DNA of 64,000 nucleotides from Halostella salina (lineage in GTDB: Archaea; Halobacteriota; Halobacteria; Halobacteriales; Natronoarchaeaceae): NCBI RefSeq assembly GCF_003675855.1, contig NZ_RCIH01000011.1:31579-95578 (forward strand), in the 5' to 3' direction. Below, piece by piece: positions 43,739 through 52,045 of the stretch (positions within the stretch are counted from its first letter, which is position 1; every line of letters starts with the position of its first letter). The translations under genes and the position numbers were made by a program. A model generated the notes under the pieces. It had not been told where the DNA came from and did no database searches. It saw only the letters and a list, made by a program, of their open reading frames with translations.

Positions 43739-45376
43739 ATGTCGTCCCCCTGGGTCGCCGTGGTCGTCGGGGCACTGGTCGCGTCGGCCGCCGTCGCCTG
43801 GTTCACCGACGGTCGCCGCCGGCAGTTGCACGACCGGTTGCGGTCCCGACTGCTACTCGGCGTCCCGTGGGGAACTCTCGTCTCGGTCGCGTTCGTGCTC
43901 GCGGTGTATCTGCTCGTGCAGGGCGGCGTCGACCACTGGAACAACCCCGTCACGCTGCCGTTCCGCGCCTGGTCGTACCTCTACCCGCTCGGGGTCGTCA
44001 CGGCCCCGTTCTCCCACGGCGGGCCGGGGCACCTGCTCGGCAACCTCGCCGGGACGCTCGTCCTCGCGCCGATCGTCGAGTACGCGTGGGGCCACTACCC
44101 CAGCGAGCGCGGCGCGGCGTCGTTCTCGTCGCTCCGGACGAACCCGTACGTCCGCGCGTTCGTCGTCTTCCCCGCGGCGGTCGTCGCCGTCGGCCTGCTC
44201 ACCGGCGCGTTCGCGCTGGGGCCCGTGATCGGTTTTTCGGGCGTGGTGTTTGCCTTCGCCGGCTTCGCGCTGGTCCACTACCCGCTGACGACGGTGGTGG
44301 CGGCCCTCGGGGGGCAGGCGGTGCTCCAGCGCACGTACCGGGCGCTGCTTGACCCCGTGCTGACGGGGAGCGTCTCCGCGAGCGGGCCCTCGGCCCCCTG
44401 GTGGGCGCAGATCGCGATCCAGGGGCACGCGCTCGGCCTGCTGATCGGCATCCTGATCGGGGTCGCGGTGGCGCGGCGGCGCGACCGGAGTCCGAGTCCC
44501 ACGCGGCTCTGGGCTGCCGTCGTCGCGTTCTCGGTTCCACAGGGGCTGTGGGCGGTGTACTGGTTCCGCGGGAACGGGGAGTACGTCCTCTATCAGGCGC
44601 TCGGGCTGGCGCTGGTCGCGGGGCTGGCGGTCATCGTCACCGTCGCAGTCACCGCCTCGGAGCGGCCGCTCCCGCGATCCGGCAGCGACCTGTCGCGCAG
44701 GCGCGTTGCGGCGGCCGTGTTGCTGGTCTCGCTGGCGGCGCTCGCCGGGCCGGCGGTCCCGACGAACGCGATGACCGTGGACGACGGTGCGACGCCGACC
44801 GAGGACGCGGTGACGGTGAACGGGTACACCGTCACGTACGCCGAGGACGTGCGCAACCGGATGATCCCGGCGGTCGACGTGTCGCTGTTCGGCGAGTCGA
44901 CGAACGTGACGACGAGCGGGGTGATCGTCGTCAACGACGACCGGCACATCTGGACGCAGGCGGCGTCGAAACAGGCGCTCGCCTACGACGGGTTCGAGCG
45001 GATCCGCCTCGGCGGCGTCGGCTGGGACTCGACGGTCGACGCGCGCCGGGTCGGCTGGTCGGCCGTCGGCGGCGGGACGGCGTACAACGTCTGGCTCCGG
45101 GCCGACGGGGCGGCCCCCGAACACGTGTTCAACTCATCGCCGGCGAATGCGGAGCCACGCGTCGGCGGGACGAATGTCAGCGTCGTCGCCACCGAGCGGG
45201 GCGGGTTCGCCCTGCGGGTGACGGAGGGGGACCGCCTGCTCGCCAGGGAGCCGATGCCCTCGGCCAACGGGTCGGTGACGGTCGCCGGCGTGGCGTTCGC
45301 CCGCGACGACGACGCGCTGTTCGCGGTGGCGAACGGCACCCGCGTCCGGGTCGCTGAACGCGAGGGGTTCCGGTAG
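43739..45376 (+). CDS. Rhomboid-family intramembrane serine protease with C-terminal soluble domain
   Basis: This 545-residue protein carries the rhomboid active site: [10 protein letters not shown] (93-102, the oxyanion His/Asn region), GFSG (catalytic Ser167 in VIGFSGVVF) and the helix with catalytic His230 ([10 protein letters not shown]). Two to three helices follow the rhomboid core, making about nine in total. From about 360 on there is a large soluble domain with several N-x-S/T sites (STNVTTSG), a strand-rich composition and a [18 protein letters not shown] segment that is unlike any known catalytic domain. I use the ATG at 43739, right before the first helix; 43712 is possible. The C-terminal domain probably faces outside. 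Confidence 0.85.
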   Translation: MSSPWVAVVVGALVASAAVAWFTDGRRRQLHDRLRSRLLLGVPWGTLVSVAFVLAVYLLVQGGVDHWNNPVTLPFRAWSYLYPLGVVTAPFSHGGPGHLLGNLAGTLVLAPIVEYAWGHYPSERGAASFSSLRTNPYVRAFVVFPAAVVAVGLLTGAFALGPVIGFSGVVFAFAGFALVHYPLTTVVAALGGQAVLQRTYRALLDPVLTGSVSASGPSAPWWAQIAIQGHALGLLIGILIGVAVARRRDRSPSPTRLWAAVVAFSVPQGLWAVYWFRGNGEYVLYQALGLALVAGLAVIVTVAVTASERPLPRSGSDLSRRRVAAAVLLVSLAALAGPAVPTNAMTVDDGATPTEDAVTVNGYTVTYAEDVRNRMIPAVDVSLFGESTNVTTSGVIVVNDDRHIWTQAASKQALAYDGFERIRLGGVGWDSTVDARRVGWSAVGGGTAYNVWLRADGAAPEHVFNSSPANAEPRVGGTNVSVVATERGGFALRVTEGDRLLAREPMPSANGSVTVAGVAFARDDDALFAVANGTRVRVAEREGFR

Positions 45377-45447
45377 GCAGTCGGACGCCGGGAGCCGCCG
45401 CCGGAACAGTGATACTCTCGAAGGACGACGTTCGGGTAGTATCCGGA

Positions 45448-46437
45448 ATGGAACGCATCATGTTGTCGAACTCGGCGTTCGAGGGGAACAACAACGCCTA
45501 TCTCTTCGACGACGGACCGGAAACGGTCCTGCTCGACACCGGCGACTGGATGGAGGCGACGCGGACACAGCTAACGGACGCGCTCGACAGCCACGGGGTG
45601 TCGGTCGCGGACATCGACCGGATCTTGCTGACTCACTGGCACCACGACCACACCGGACTGGCCGGGGAGATCCAGGCGGCGAGCGGCGCTGACGTGTTCG
45701 TCCACGCCGAGGACGCCCCGCTGGTCGGCGGCGACGACGACGCGTGGGCTGCCTTCCACGACGCGCAGGAACGTTACTTCGAGGAGTGGGGGATCCCGGA
45801 GCCGAAACGGGCGGAACTCCGGGACCGGATGGTCGACCCCACGACGCTCGACGCGCCGGAGGTTACCCCGATGTCCGACGGCGATACCTTCACTGTCAAC
45901 GGGCGCGACCTGCGCGTCGTCCACACGTCGGGCCACGCCGCAGGACTGTGTATGTTCGAGACGACGCTCGACGGATCCGACGTCGTGTTCACGGGGGATG
46001 CGCTGCTTCCCGAGTACACGCCGAACGTCGGCGGGGCCGACGTCCGGGTGCGGAAACCGCTGGAGAAATACCTCCGTGCCCTCCGTCGTATCGCGGACGC
46101 GGGGTACTCGCGGGCCTGGCCCGGACACCGCGACCCGATCGACGACCCGACTGCCCGCGCCGAACACATCGCCCGGCATCACGAGGAGCGCGCGTGGCGC
46201 GTCCTCACTGCGCTCGACGAGTCCGGGCCGCTCGACCCGTGGGCGGTCAGCGCCGAGCTGTTCGGGGAGCTATCCGGCATCCACATCCTCCACGGACCGG
46301 GGGAGGCGTACGCCCACCTCGAACATCTGGCGCGGACGGGCGCAGTGGTCGCGGAGCGACGCACGTATCGCATCGCCGAGCGCGCGAGCGACGCGCTGGA
46401 CCGGCGCACGGACCAGCGGTGGGAGCTCGACGTTTAG
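45448..46437 (+). CDS. Metallo-beta-lactamase-fold hydrolase, LACTB2-like
   Basis: This 329-residue protein carries LTHWHHDHTGLAGE (the HxHxDH metal site, about residues 64-71), the later HTSGHAAGL histidine, FTGDALLPE (bridging Asp) and the final AWPGHRDPIDDP histidine. The motif set and a C-terminal winged-helix-like segment (from about 255) fit the LACTB2/RNase-like hydrolases rather than UlaG. RNA or thioester substrates are known in this branch, so the function is open. I chose the ATG at 45448 (MERIMLSNSAF) over the frame opening at 45409. It is followed by a convergent methyltransferase. Confidence 0.82.
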   Translation: MERIMLSNSAFEGNNNAYLFDDGPETVLLDTGDWMEATRTQLTDALDSHGVSVADIDRILLTHWHHDHTGLAGEIQAASGADVFVHAEDAPLVGGDDDAWAAFHDAQERYFEEWGIPEPKRAELRDRMVDPTTLDAPEVTPMSDGDTFTVNGRDLRVVHTSGHAAGLCMFETTLDGSDVVFTGDALLPEYTPNVGGADVRVRKPLEKYLRALRRIADAGYSRAWPGHRDPIDDPTARAEHIARHHEERAWRVLTALDESGPLDPWAVSAELFGELSGIHILHGPGEAYAHLEHLARTGAVVAERRTYRIAERASDALDRRTDQRWELDV

Positions 46438-46469
46438 AAACCCACGCCGAACGGGGACCCGACAACCAC

Positions 46470-47096
46470 CTACTGCGCGGTCCAGTCGATCCGGAAGACC
46501 TCGGCGTCGATCGTCTCGCGGTCGGCGTCGTGGTGGTCGAACTGCCGGTCGAGTGCCAGCTCCGCCGCGAACGCCTCCGTCACCTCGCCGCCGGCGTCGG
46601 CGGCGAACGACTCGACGAACTCGCGGCTGCCCGCGTTGTGGACGGAGTAGGAGACGGCGGCGATCCCGGCGGCGGCTTCGAGGAACGCGCGGTCGGCGTG
46701 CTCGTTGCCGTCCTGCGCGCCGAACGGCGGGTTCATCACGACGGTGACGCCGTCGACCGACAGCGGCTGGTCGGTGGCGTCGCCCTGCACCCACCCCACG
46801 TCGGCGGAGGCGGCGACCTTGCGCTCGTTGTCCCGCGCCGTCCGGAGCGGCGACGGGTCGAGGTCGATGCCGACGACGCGCTCGGGACCGCGGAGCGCGG
46901 CGGCGAGTGCGAGCATCCCCGTCCCGGTCCCCAGATCGACGACGGTTCGGCCCTCCACGTCGCCGCGGAGGTCGGCGACGTGGATAATGGAGGCGGCGAG
47001 ATCCGGCGGCGTGGGGTACTGTTCGAGGGCGGCGTCCGGATCGTCGAACCCCGTGACGACGCCGAGCTGGCGGGAGAGCGCGCTCCGGGTGCTCAC
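46470..47096 (-). CDS. METTL5-family rRNA methyltransferase
   Basis: This 208-residue class I methyltransferase has VVDLGTGTGMLALAAALRG (SAM loop), VVGIDLDPSPLRTARDN (the acidic strand 2 end) and VTVVMNPPFGAQDG, the NPPF motif of N6-adenine methyltransferases. Length and motif spacing match METTL5, which methylates an adenine of the small-subunit rRNA in eukaryotes; an rRNA target is inferred here. It starts with a GTG at 47094-47096 that overlaps the previous gene's stop (GTGA). It lacks the target-recognition domain of DNA methyltransferases. Confidence 0.82.
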   Translation of the reverse strand: MSTRSALSRQLGVVTGFDDPDAALEQYPTPPDLAASIIHVADLRGDVEGRTVVDLGTGTGMLALAAALRGPERVVGIDLDPSPLRTARDNERKVAASADVGWVQGDATDQPLSVDGVTVVMNPPFGAQDGNEHADRAFLEAAAGIAAVSYSVHNAGSREFVESFAADAGGEVTEAFAAELALDRQFDHHDADRETIDAEVFRIDWTAQ

Positions 47097-47488
47097 AGCG
47101 CGATCGGGCCGTCGACTGACAGCGTCACGCCGTCGCGGCGGGCGCGCTCGGCACACGCTTCGAGCGCAGGCCGGACCTTCCGCTCGTCGGCCACCTCGTC
47201 GAAATCGACCGTGATGCGGGCGGCTCCGAGGAAGGCGGCGGCGCGGACGTAGCCGCGAACGCGGTCGATCTCCTCTTGAGTCGCGAGCGAGCAGTCCTCG
47301 TCGAAGCAGGCCTCGATACGCAGGTCGGCGGGGTGAAGCCCCTCCTCGCTCAGTTCGCGCTTGAGGTCGCGCAGGTACTCGGGCGCGGTCGAGTCGAGCG
47401 TGTCCGCGGGGATGCTCACGGGTTCGACGTTCGTCCGCTGACAGCTCTCGACGGCGTGTTCCACGTTCGGCGTCGGCGTCGTACTCAT
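47093..47488 (-). CDS. Conserved haloarchaeal hypothetical protein upstream of the METTL5 homologue
   Basis: This 131-residue soluble acidic protein contains ISIPADTLDSTAPEYLRDLKREL-like beginnings (SIPADTLD at about 25-32) and LRIEACFDEDCSLATQEEIDRVRGY (about 57-80), with two Cys close together. The end (GVTLSVDGPIAL) looks like the last strand of a small barrel or ferredoxin-like fold. No family function was recognised. It is the first gene of a pair with the METTL5 homologue, overlapping by four bases, so it may share a translation-related role. The start at 47488 is the natural ATG. Confidence 0.65.
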   Translation of the reverse strand: MSTTPTPNVEHAVESCQRTNVEPVSIPADTLDSTAPEYLRDLKRELSEEGLHPADLRIEACFDEDCSLATQEEIDRVRGYVRAAAFLGAARITVDFDEVADERKVRPALEACAERARRDGVTLSVDGPIAL

Positions 47489-47658
47489 GGTATCAACCCA
47501 TATCTACTGCGTATACAAAAAGCTTTGCTGATAACTATTGGTAATTAATAGTCCCCCGGATCGCTCCCGGACGCGCCGAACAACCTCCGCACGGTCAATT
47601 TACGCCGACAGACCGTTGAAAACGAGGTTATTAGTGACCGACGGCCGCAACGACAACT

Positions 47659-47835
47659 ATGGACTGTCCACGGTGTGACGCCGAGGTGGAGCGGTACACG
47701 CTGGAGGGCCACGACGCGCAGGTGTGCGAGCGGTGTGGCTACGTCGGCGTCTCGGTCGAACACGAGAGCGAACCCGTCGAAGTCGAGTCCTGGCAGGACG
47801 CGTTCCGCAGGTTCAACGAAAAGAACGCCGAGTGA
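47659..47835 (+). CDS. 58-residue zinc-ribbon protein
   Basis: This short gene is too small for routine ORF listing but convincing. The protein begins MDCPRCDAEVERYTLEGHDA and has a second Cys pair, VCERCGYVGVSVEHE. Cys3/6 and Cys23/26 make a one-knuckle-pair zinc ribbon of the TFIIB/TFS type. The tail is acidic with SWQDAFRRFNEK. Haloarchaeal codon usage and an ATG at 47659 with no competing frame support it. It may bind nucleic acid or protein; its role is unknown. It converges with the actin-like gene, leaving 18 bases between stops. Confidence 0.78.
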   Translation: MDCPRCDAEVERYTLEGHDAQVCERCGYVGVSVEHESEPVEVESWQDAFRRFNEKNAE

Positions 47836-47853
47836 GTTGCGCTTCGACCCCGG

Positions 47854-48894
47854 TTACTCGTCGGCGGCGGCCGCTTCGGCCTCCGCGTCGTCCGCCGCGC
47901 CGCCCGCGTCGGGGTCTTCCTCGTCCGACCGCGCGGCGACTAGGCCGCCACGCGCGACGCTGTACAGCGGCTCGCTGGCGTGGGTCACGCCGCTGATCGA
48001 GAACGGGATGTTCGCGTCCTCGAGATGGTCACGGAACAGCTCCTCGAACCCGTCGGGGCTGGAGGTGCCGCCGGTGACGACGACGGGCACGTCGAGCCCC
48101 TCCTCGACGTCCTCCTCGTCGACCTCCTGGACGACGCGCTCGATGACGTAGTCGAGCAGGTTCTCGTAGTAGATCGACAGCGCGCCCTCGACTCCGCCCA
48201 CGTCGGTGGTGAAGTCGAGTTCGAAGTCCTCCTCCTTGATGGAGGTGACCTTGTCGACGGGCGTGCCGGTCGCCTGCGCGGCCTGCTCGTCGACCCAGTC
48301 GCCGCCGCGGGCGACGGAGAACTTCATCACGGGCACCGCGTAGTACGACAGGCAGACGTTCGTCATGCCCGCGCCGAAGGAGATGCCGAGGCCGGTGAAG
48401 TTGTTGTCCGCGAGTTCGGAGTAGACGACTGCCATCCCCTCGTTGATCGGCTCGGCGTCGTACCCCATGTCGTCGAGGAACGACTCGATCGTCTTCTGGT
48501 GATACAGCGTCGAGAGGTCCGAGTCGATCGGGTCGGCCGGCGTCGAGAAGTAGAGCTTCTCGTTCGGGCGGTCGGGCTCGCCGACGACCTGCTCGATGAT
48601 GAGCTTCATCATCGGGATCGCGGACTGCTCGTCGCTGGAGAGGATCCCGTGTTTCATCGGGCGGCGCGTCTCGCGGTTGAAGATGTTGGCGAAGTTCAGG
48701 GCGTCGTCGCCCACGACGTACACCGTATCGTCCTTCCGGATGTGGAGGACTTCGCTCCGGGAGAGCATCTGCTCCGCCATATCGGAGTACTCGATCTCGA
48801 CGAAGGAGTTGCGCTGCTGTACGAACACCGTGTCGCTGCCGTCCTGCTGGGCCGACAGGATGTTCATCGTGCCGACGTCTAGGCCTTTGGCCAT
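47854..48894 (-). CDS. Actin/MreB-superfamily protein, salactin-like
   Basis: This 346-residue ATPase of the actin fold has [15 protein letters not shown] (phosphate loop 1, about 3-17), [17 protein letters not shown] (phosphate loop 2, about 168-184) and [13 protein letters not shown] (adenosine segment, about 280-292). The tail is an acidic Asp/Glu/Ala stretch. The spacing and haloarchaeal composition match the actin homologue called salactin in Halobacterium, which forms dynamic filaments near the poles; orthology is inferred from family resemblance. It has its own leaderless promoter (TATA at 48918-48926). The next gene upstream on this strand encodes a membrane protein. Confidence 0.8.
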   Translation of the reverse strand: MAKGLDVGTMNILSAQQDGSDTVFVQQRNSFVEIEYSDMAEQMLSRSEVLHIRKDDTVYVVGDDALNFANIFNRETRRPMKHGILSSDEQSAIPMMKLIIEQVVGEPDRPNEKLYFSTPADPIDSDLSTLYHQKTIESFLDDMGYDAEPINEGMAVVYSELADNNFTGLGISFGAGMTNVCLSYYAVPVMKFSVARGGDWVDEQAAQATGTPVDKVTSIKEEDFELDFTTDVGGVEGALSIYYENLLDYVIERVVQEVDEEDVEEGLDVPVVVTGGTSSPDGFEELFRDHLEDANIPFSISGVTHASEPLYSVARGGLVAARSDEEDPDAGGAADDAEAEAAAADE

Positions 48895-48917
48895 GGGTGA
48901 TACAAGTCCACCCCCCG

Positions 48918-48926
48918 ATAATAAAT
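48918..48926 (-). promoter_or_regulatory. TATA box of the actin-like gene
   Basis: On the minus strand ATTTATTAT lies 24-32 bases upstream of the ATG at 48894, giving a leaderless transcript of its own. The following AT-rich 90 bases (48930-49022) probably also contain the end of the upstream gene's transcript. Confidence 0.6.
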
Positions 48927-49024
48927 CTATGTGAAAAAACTCAAGAAATCGACTCCTATAATTTATTCGAGCGCCGAAAACCGCACCTATCTAAATAATC
49001 GAATATATCTATCTATTTTATATA

Positions 49025-49927
49025 TTAGCTCAATCCGAGCTTGCTACGGAGCCGGGAGAGCAGCCCCGGCAGGCCGCCGTCGTCGGAACTCGACGCTTCG
49101 TCGTCCTCCCGCTTTTGCTGTCGGAGTTCGTTCAACTTCGCCGTCTGGTCGTCGACAGTAGATTCCGACGTTGCGGTTTTCTTCTCGCCGCCTTTCATCT
49201 GCCGGAGCCCCTGGACCTGCGAGTCGACGCCGGTCGACCGCGAGGTCTCGGCGTCTACGTCCATCCCGGACACGTCGATGTCGGCGTCGGTGTTGACCGA
49301 GATCTTCCGGCCCTCGTGTTTCTCGACGCCGCCCCACGACAGCTCCACGTCCTCCATCGCGCTCTCGATGTCGGACTCGATCTGCTCGTCGGAGATCGCC
49401 TCGCCGTCGTCGTCCTCGTCCTCGACCGGCTCGATGTCGCCGGGCTGGGGCTGGACCCGCGCGAGCTGGTGGGCGACCAGCGCCGCGCCGGTCGCGCCGA
49501 CGACGACGGTCAGGCCGGTGGCGTACGCGGCGACGACCTCCAGCGTGTAGTCCGCGCCGTAGCCGTTCCAGTCGTCGGGGTACACGGCGTTGAAGCCGAC
49601 CACTGCGGCGAGGTTGATCGCGCCGCCGACCGCGGCGGCGTACTGCGCCCGCTGCTCGACCGGCAGCAACACGACGATGCCGATCATCGCCGCCGGCAGC
49701 GACAGCATGCCGAGCGTGTAGGCCGGTCCCATCCGCGCGAAGTAGGCGGCCGTTCGCGGCTCCGCGGCGCTCCCCCAGAGGAACAGTACCAGTGCGATGA
49801 CCCCCAGCGCGATCCCACCGAAGAACAGCCCGAACCCGAGGTAGACGTCCGTGCGGGCGTCCGGCTCCCCGATGTAGGTCCGGTACCACTCGAAGAGACG
49901 GTTGTCGGTTTCCTTACTTTCAACCAT
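49025..49927 (-). CDS. Membrane protein with acidic cytoplasmic tail, upstream of the actin-like gene
   Basis: This 300-residue protein (DUF7139-like) has a short N-terminus and four to six hydrophobic segments (about 27-180). They include LGFGLFFGGIALGVIALVLFLW and the GFNAVYPDDWNGYGADYTLEV loop. A long charged tail follows (about 185-300): VEDEDDDGEAISDEQIESDIESAMEDV, then a coiled-coil-like Gln/Lys/Arg/Glu stretch and a short GLLSRLRSKLGLS end. I use the ATG at 49927, about 30 bases after a TATA-like element; 49939 is possible. It is immediately upstream of the actin-like gene on the same strand, 130 bases away, with a long charged tail suited to binding a cytoskeletal partner. Confidence 0.7.
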   Translation of the reverse strand: MVESKETDNRLFEWYRTYIGEPDARTDVYLGFGLFFGGIALGVIALVLFLWGSAAEPRTAAYFARMGPAYTLGMLSLPAAMIGIVVLLPVEQRAQYAAAVGGAINLAAVVGFNAVYPDDWNGYGADYTLEVVAAYATGLTVVVGATGAALVAHQLARVQPQPGDIEPVEDEDDDGEAISDEQIESDIESAMEDVELSWGGVEKHEGRKISVNTDADIDVSGMDVDAETSRSTGVDSQVQGLRQMKGGEKKTATSESTVDDQTAKLNELRQQKREDDEASSSDDGGLPGLLSRLRSKLGLS

Positions 49928-50237
49928 TATCGGAGGCATACTGAGGCCACTACTATCATTCTTTGGCAGAAAGCCCTCGCGGCGGACTGGCGTCCGCCGC
50001 GTCGCCCTTTCTATGTCCGCCAACGAGCGCCACGGGCGCTCGTTCCAGGTACCGCTAGTCTGCGCGAGCGCCAGCGGTCGCTGGCGCACGCTTCGAGTGC
50101 CTGCCCTTCCCCGGACGCTCGCACGCGGCGCGTCGGAGCGCCGCGCGCTCGCGCTGGCCGCGTGGAAAGACGGGCCGCGTGGTTCTGTCTCTCATACCGG
50201 GAGAAAGCACTTGACGTGGGTTCCCGGATCCGAGGCC
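49928..50237. other. Hairpin-rich intergenic region before the methyltransferase gene
   Basis: This 310-base gap holds four perfect hairpins in a row at 49979-50000, 50023-50043, 50068-50087 and 50124-50145. The left 50 bases are AT-rich and hold the promoter of the membrane protein gene. The tract around 50100-50114 (CCTGCCCTTCCCCG) recurs near the window's right end. No open frame here has haloarchaeal character. Confidence 0.6.
49979..50145. repeat. Array of four perfect stem-loops
   Basis: The stems are 9+4+9 (GCGGCGGAC arms, 49979-50000), 9+3+9 (ACGAGCGCC arms, 50023-50043), 9+2+9 (GCGCCAGCG arms, 50068-50087) and 8+6+8 (CGCGGCGC arms, 50124-50145). Arm sequences differ, so this is conservation of structure rather than of sequence. 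The array resembles ones at 58851-59003 and in the 63.8-64.0 kb tail. Confidence 0.6.
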
Positions 50238-50900
50238 ATGGAGACGGTACTCTCGTTCGAGTACGACCACCGCCACGAGATGCCCCAGGGCCACGACGAG
50301 ATCCGAACCCCGGATGCGCTCGTGGAGCATTTTCTCCGCGAGTACACCGACCCCGGCGACCGCGTCTTCGACCCCTTCGCCGGATTCGGGACGACGCTCC
50401 GGACCGCCGAACGCCTTGACCGCGTTCCCTACGGCATCGAGTACGAACCCGACCGCGTCGAGTACGTCCGCGACAAACTGGACGGGGGCGAGGTGCGCAA
50501 CGCCGATGTCCTCGAACTGGACGCCGACGCGTTCCCGGCCTGCGAACTCGCCTTCACCTCGCCGCCGTTCTGTGTCGAGGGGATGGAGCGCAACCCCTTC
50601 GAGAACTACGCCGGCGAGAGTACGTACGCGGAGTACCTCGACGACGCCGCGACCGCGTTCGCCAACGTCGCCGACGTGCTCGCGCCGGGCGGCCACCTCG
50701 TGATCGAGGTGGTGAACATGCGCCACGACGGCGAGGTGACGACGCTCGCGTGGGACCTGGCCGACAGCGCGGCCGAGTCGCTCGCGTTCCGGGGCGAGGT
50801 CGTCGTGGCGTGGGAGGGCGACGGCTACCCCGACCGCGAGGGCAGCTACGGCTACGGCTTCGACCACTCGTACTGTCTGGTGTTCGAGAACCCGGCGTAA
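50238..50900 (+). CDS. Orphan SAM-dependent methyltransferase with TSPPF motif
   Basis: This 220-residue class I methyltransferase has the SAM loop FDPFAGFGTTL at 44-54 and the catalytic ELAFTSPPFC at about 103-112. TSPPF is typical of N4-cytosine and some N6-adenine amino-methyltransferases. Motif order and size are compact and there is no separate target-recognition domain. No restriction endonuclease is adjacent, so it would be an orphan epigenetic enzyme or could modify RNA. I use the ATG at 50238 (METVLSFEYD), after the hairpin array; upstream frames are basic and shadow-like. It converges with dph2. Confidence 0.78.
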   Translation: METVLSFEYDHRHEMPQGHDEIRTPDALVEHFLREYTDPGDRVFDPFAGFGTTLRTAERLDRVPYGIEYEPDRVEYVRDKLDGGEVRNADVLELDADAFPACELAFTSPPFCVEGMERNPFENYAGESTYAEYLDDAATAFANVADVLAPGGHLVIEVVNMRHDGEVTTLAWDLADSAAESLAFRGEVVVAWEGDGYPDREGSYGYGFDHSYCLVFENPA

Positions 50901-50919
50901 GGAGTCGGCGGAAGCGCCG

Positions 50920-51957
50920 TTACCAGGTGCCGTGGAACGTGTCGAAGGAGAGCTCGTCCAGTGGCTTGTTGCCGACCGCGATCTCGTACTCGCCGGGCGT
51001 CAGCATCGGCTTGTGGAACTGCGGGCCGTCGTCGGTGGTGATCCGCGGACAGCCGGTGTTGACGAACGCGTCCATGTCGAAGTTGCGCAGGCGGTCCGGC
51101 GTCACCTCGTCCATCGTGATGAGGTAGGCGTTGTCGTTGTCGTCCAGAATGTCCTGGGCCTGCTCCCAGCGGCCCTGGCCGATCTTCGTGCAGAAGATGA
51201 CGCCCCACTTCTCGGCGTCCATCGCCTTGTGGACCGACGCGTAGCGCTGCTTCATGAACTTCTCCGTGTCGGCCACCGTGACGACGTTGTTGACGGGGTC
51301 GCCGATGACGACCTTCTTGTCGGGGTGCTCCATCGCGAGGCCGAGCGGGTGGAACTTCCCGCCGCCGACGTACAGCACCTGGTCGGCGTCGACCTCGGCG
51401 GAGGCGTAGTTGCAGCCGAGCACCTGTCCCTCGTGGGTCAGGCGGTCGTCGCCGCGGCGCGTGTGGACCTCGTAGCCGCGCTCCTCCAGCCACGCCTTCA
51501 TGTCCTCGAACTGGTTCATGTGCTGGGCGGTGGTGACGAGGCCGACCTCGTCGCCCGGCAGTTCCTCCAGCGCCTCCTCCATGATGGGGAACACGTCGAC
51601 GTTCGAGAACAGCGGGACGTAGATCACCTTGTCCGTGTTCTTCATCGGCGAGTGGCCGAAGTGGACGAACACGTCGGTCCGCTTCATCAGGAAGGTGTCG
51701 AGGTCACAGGCCCCGTAACAGGGCTGGCCCGACAGCATCACGGTCACGTCGTCGGGGACGAGTTCGCGGATGTCGTCGGCCACCCGAGGGCCGCGACGTT
51801 TCAGCCCCTCCGGGAACTGCAGGCCGACCTTCTTCGCGTCGCGCTCCTCTACGGCCTCGACGATGCGGTCGAGTTCGTAGTCCCACTCGCGGTCGTGCTT
51901 GAGGGACATGCCCGTGTTTCGCAGGTCCCCCTCCGAGAACTCCGACTCCTGGCTCAT
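50920..51957 (-). CDS. dph2: Diphthamide biosynthesis enzyme Dph2 (radical-SAM-like iron-sulfur enzyme)
   Basis: This 345-residue protein is archaeal Dph2. The three cluster Cys come from the three repeated domains: PCYGACDLD (Cys84), GQVLGCNYA (Cys182) and VNTGCPRI (Cys303). GGGKFHPLGLA is the conserved central segment. It starts diphthamide formation on a His of elongation factor 2, generating a 3-amino-3-carboxypropyl radical from SAM. Archaea use a Dph2 homodimer, so one gene is expected. The start is the ATG at 51955-51957. It is upstream of, but not linked to, the EamA permease. Confidence 0.94.
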   Translation of the reverse strand: MSQESEFSEGDLRNTGMSLKHDREWDYELDRIVEAVEERDAKKVGLQFPEGLKRRGPRVADDIRELVPDDVTVMLSGQPCYGACDLDTFLMKRTDVFVHFGHSPMKNTDKVIYVPLFSNVDVFPIMEEALEELPGDEVGLVTTAQHMNQFEDMKAWLEERGYEVHTRRGDDRLTHEGQVLGCNYASAEVDADQVLYVGGGKFHPLGLAMEHPDKKVVIGDPVNNVVTVADTEKFMKQRYASVHKAMDAEKWGVIFCTKIGQGRWEQAQDILDDNDNAYLITMDEVTPDRLRNFDMDAFVNTGCPRITTDDGPQFHKPMLTPGEYEIAVGNKPLDELSFDTFHGTW

Positions 51958-52045
51958 TGGACCGTTGTAGCCACCGAGGCCGTTTAACGGCGACGCTTCG
52001 GGGTTCCGGTGGTACGGGAACGATCTGCGGCGGGGTCGCGGTCGC

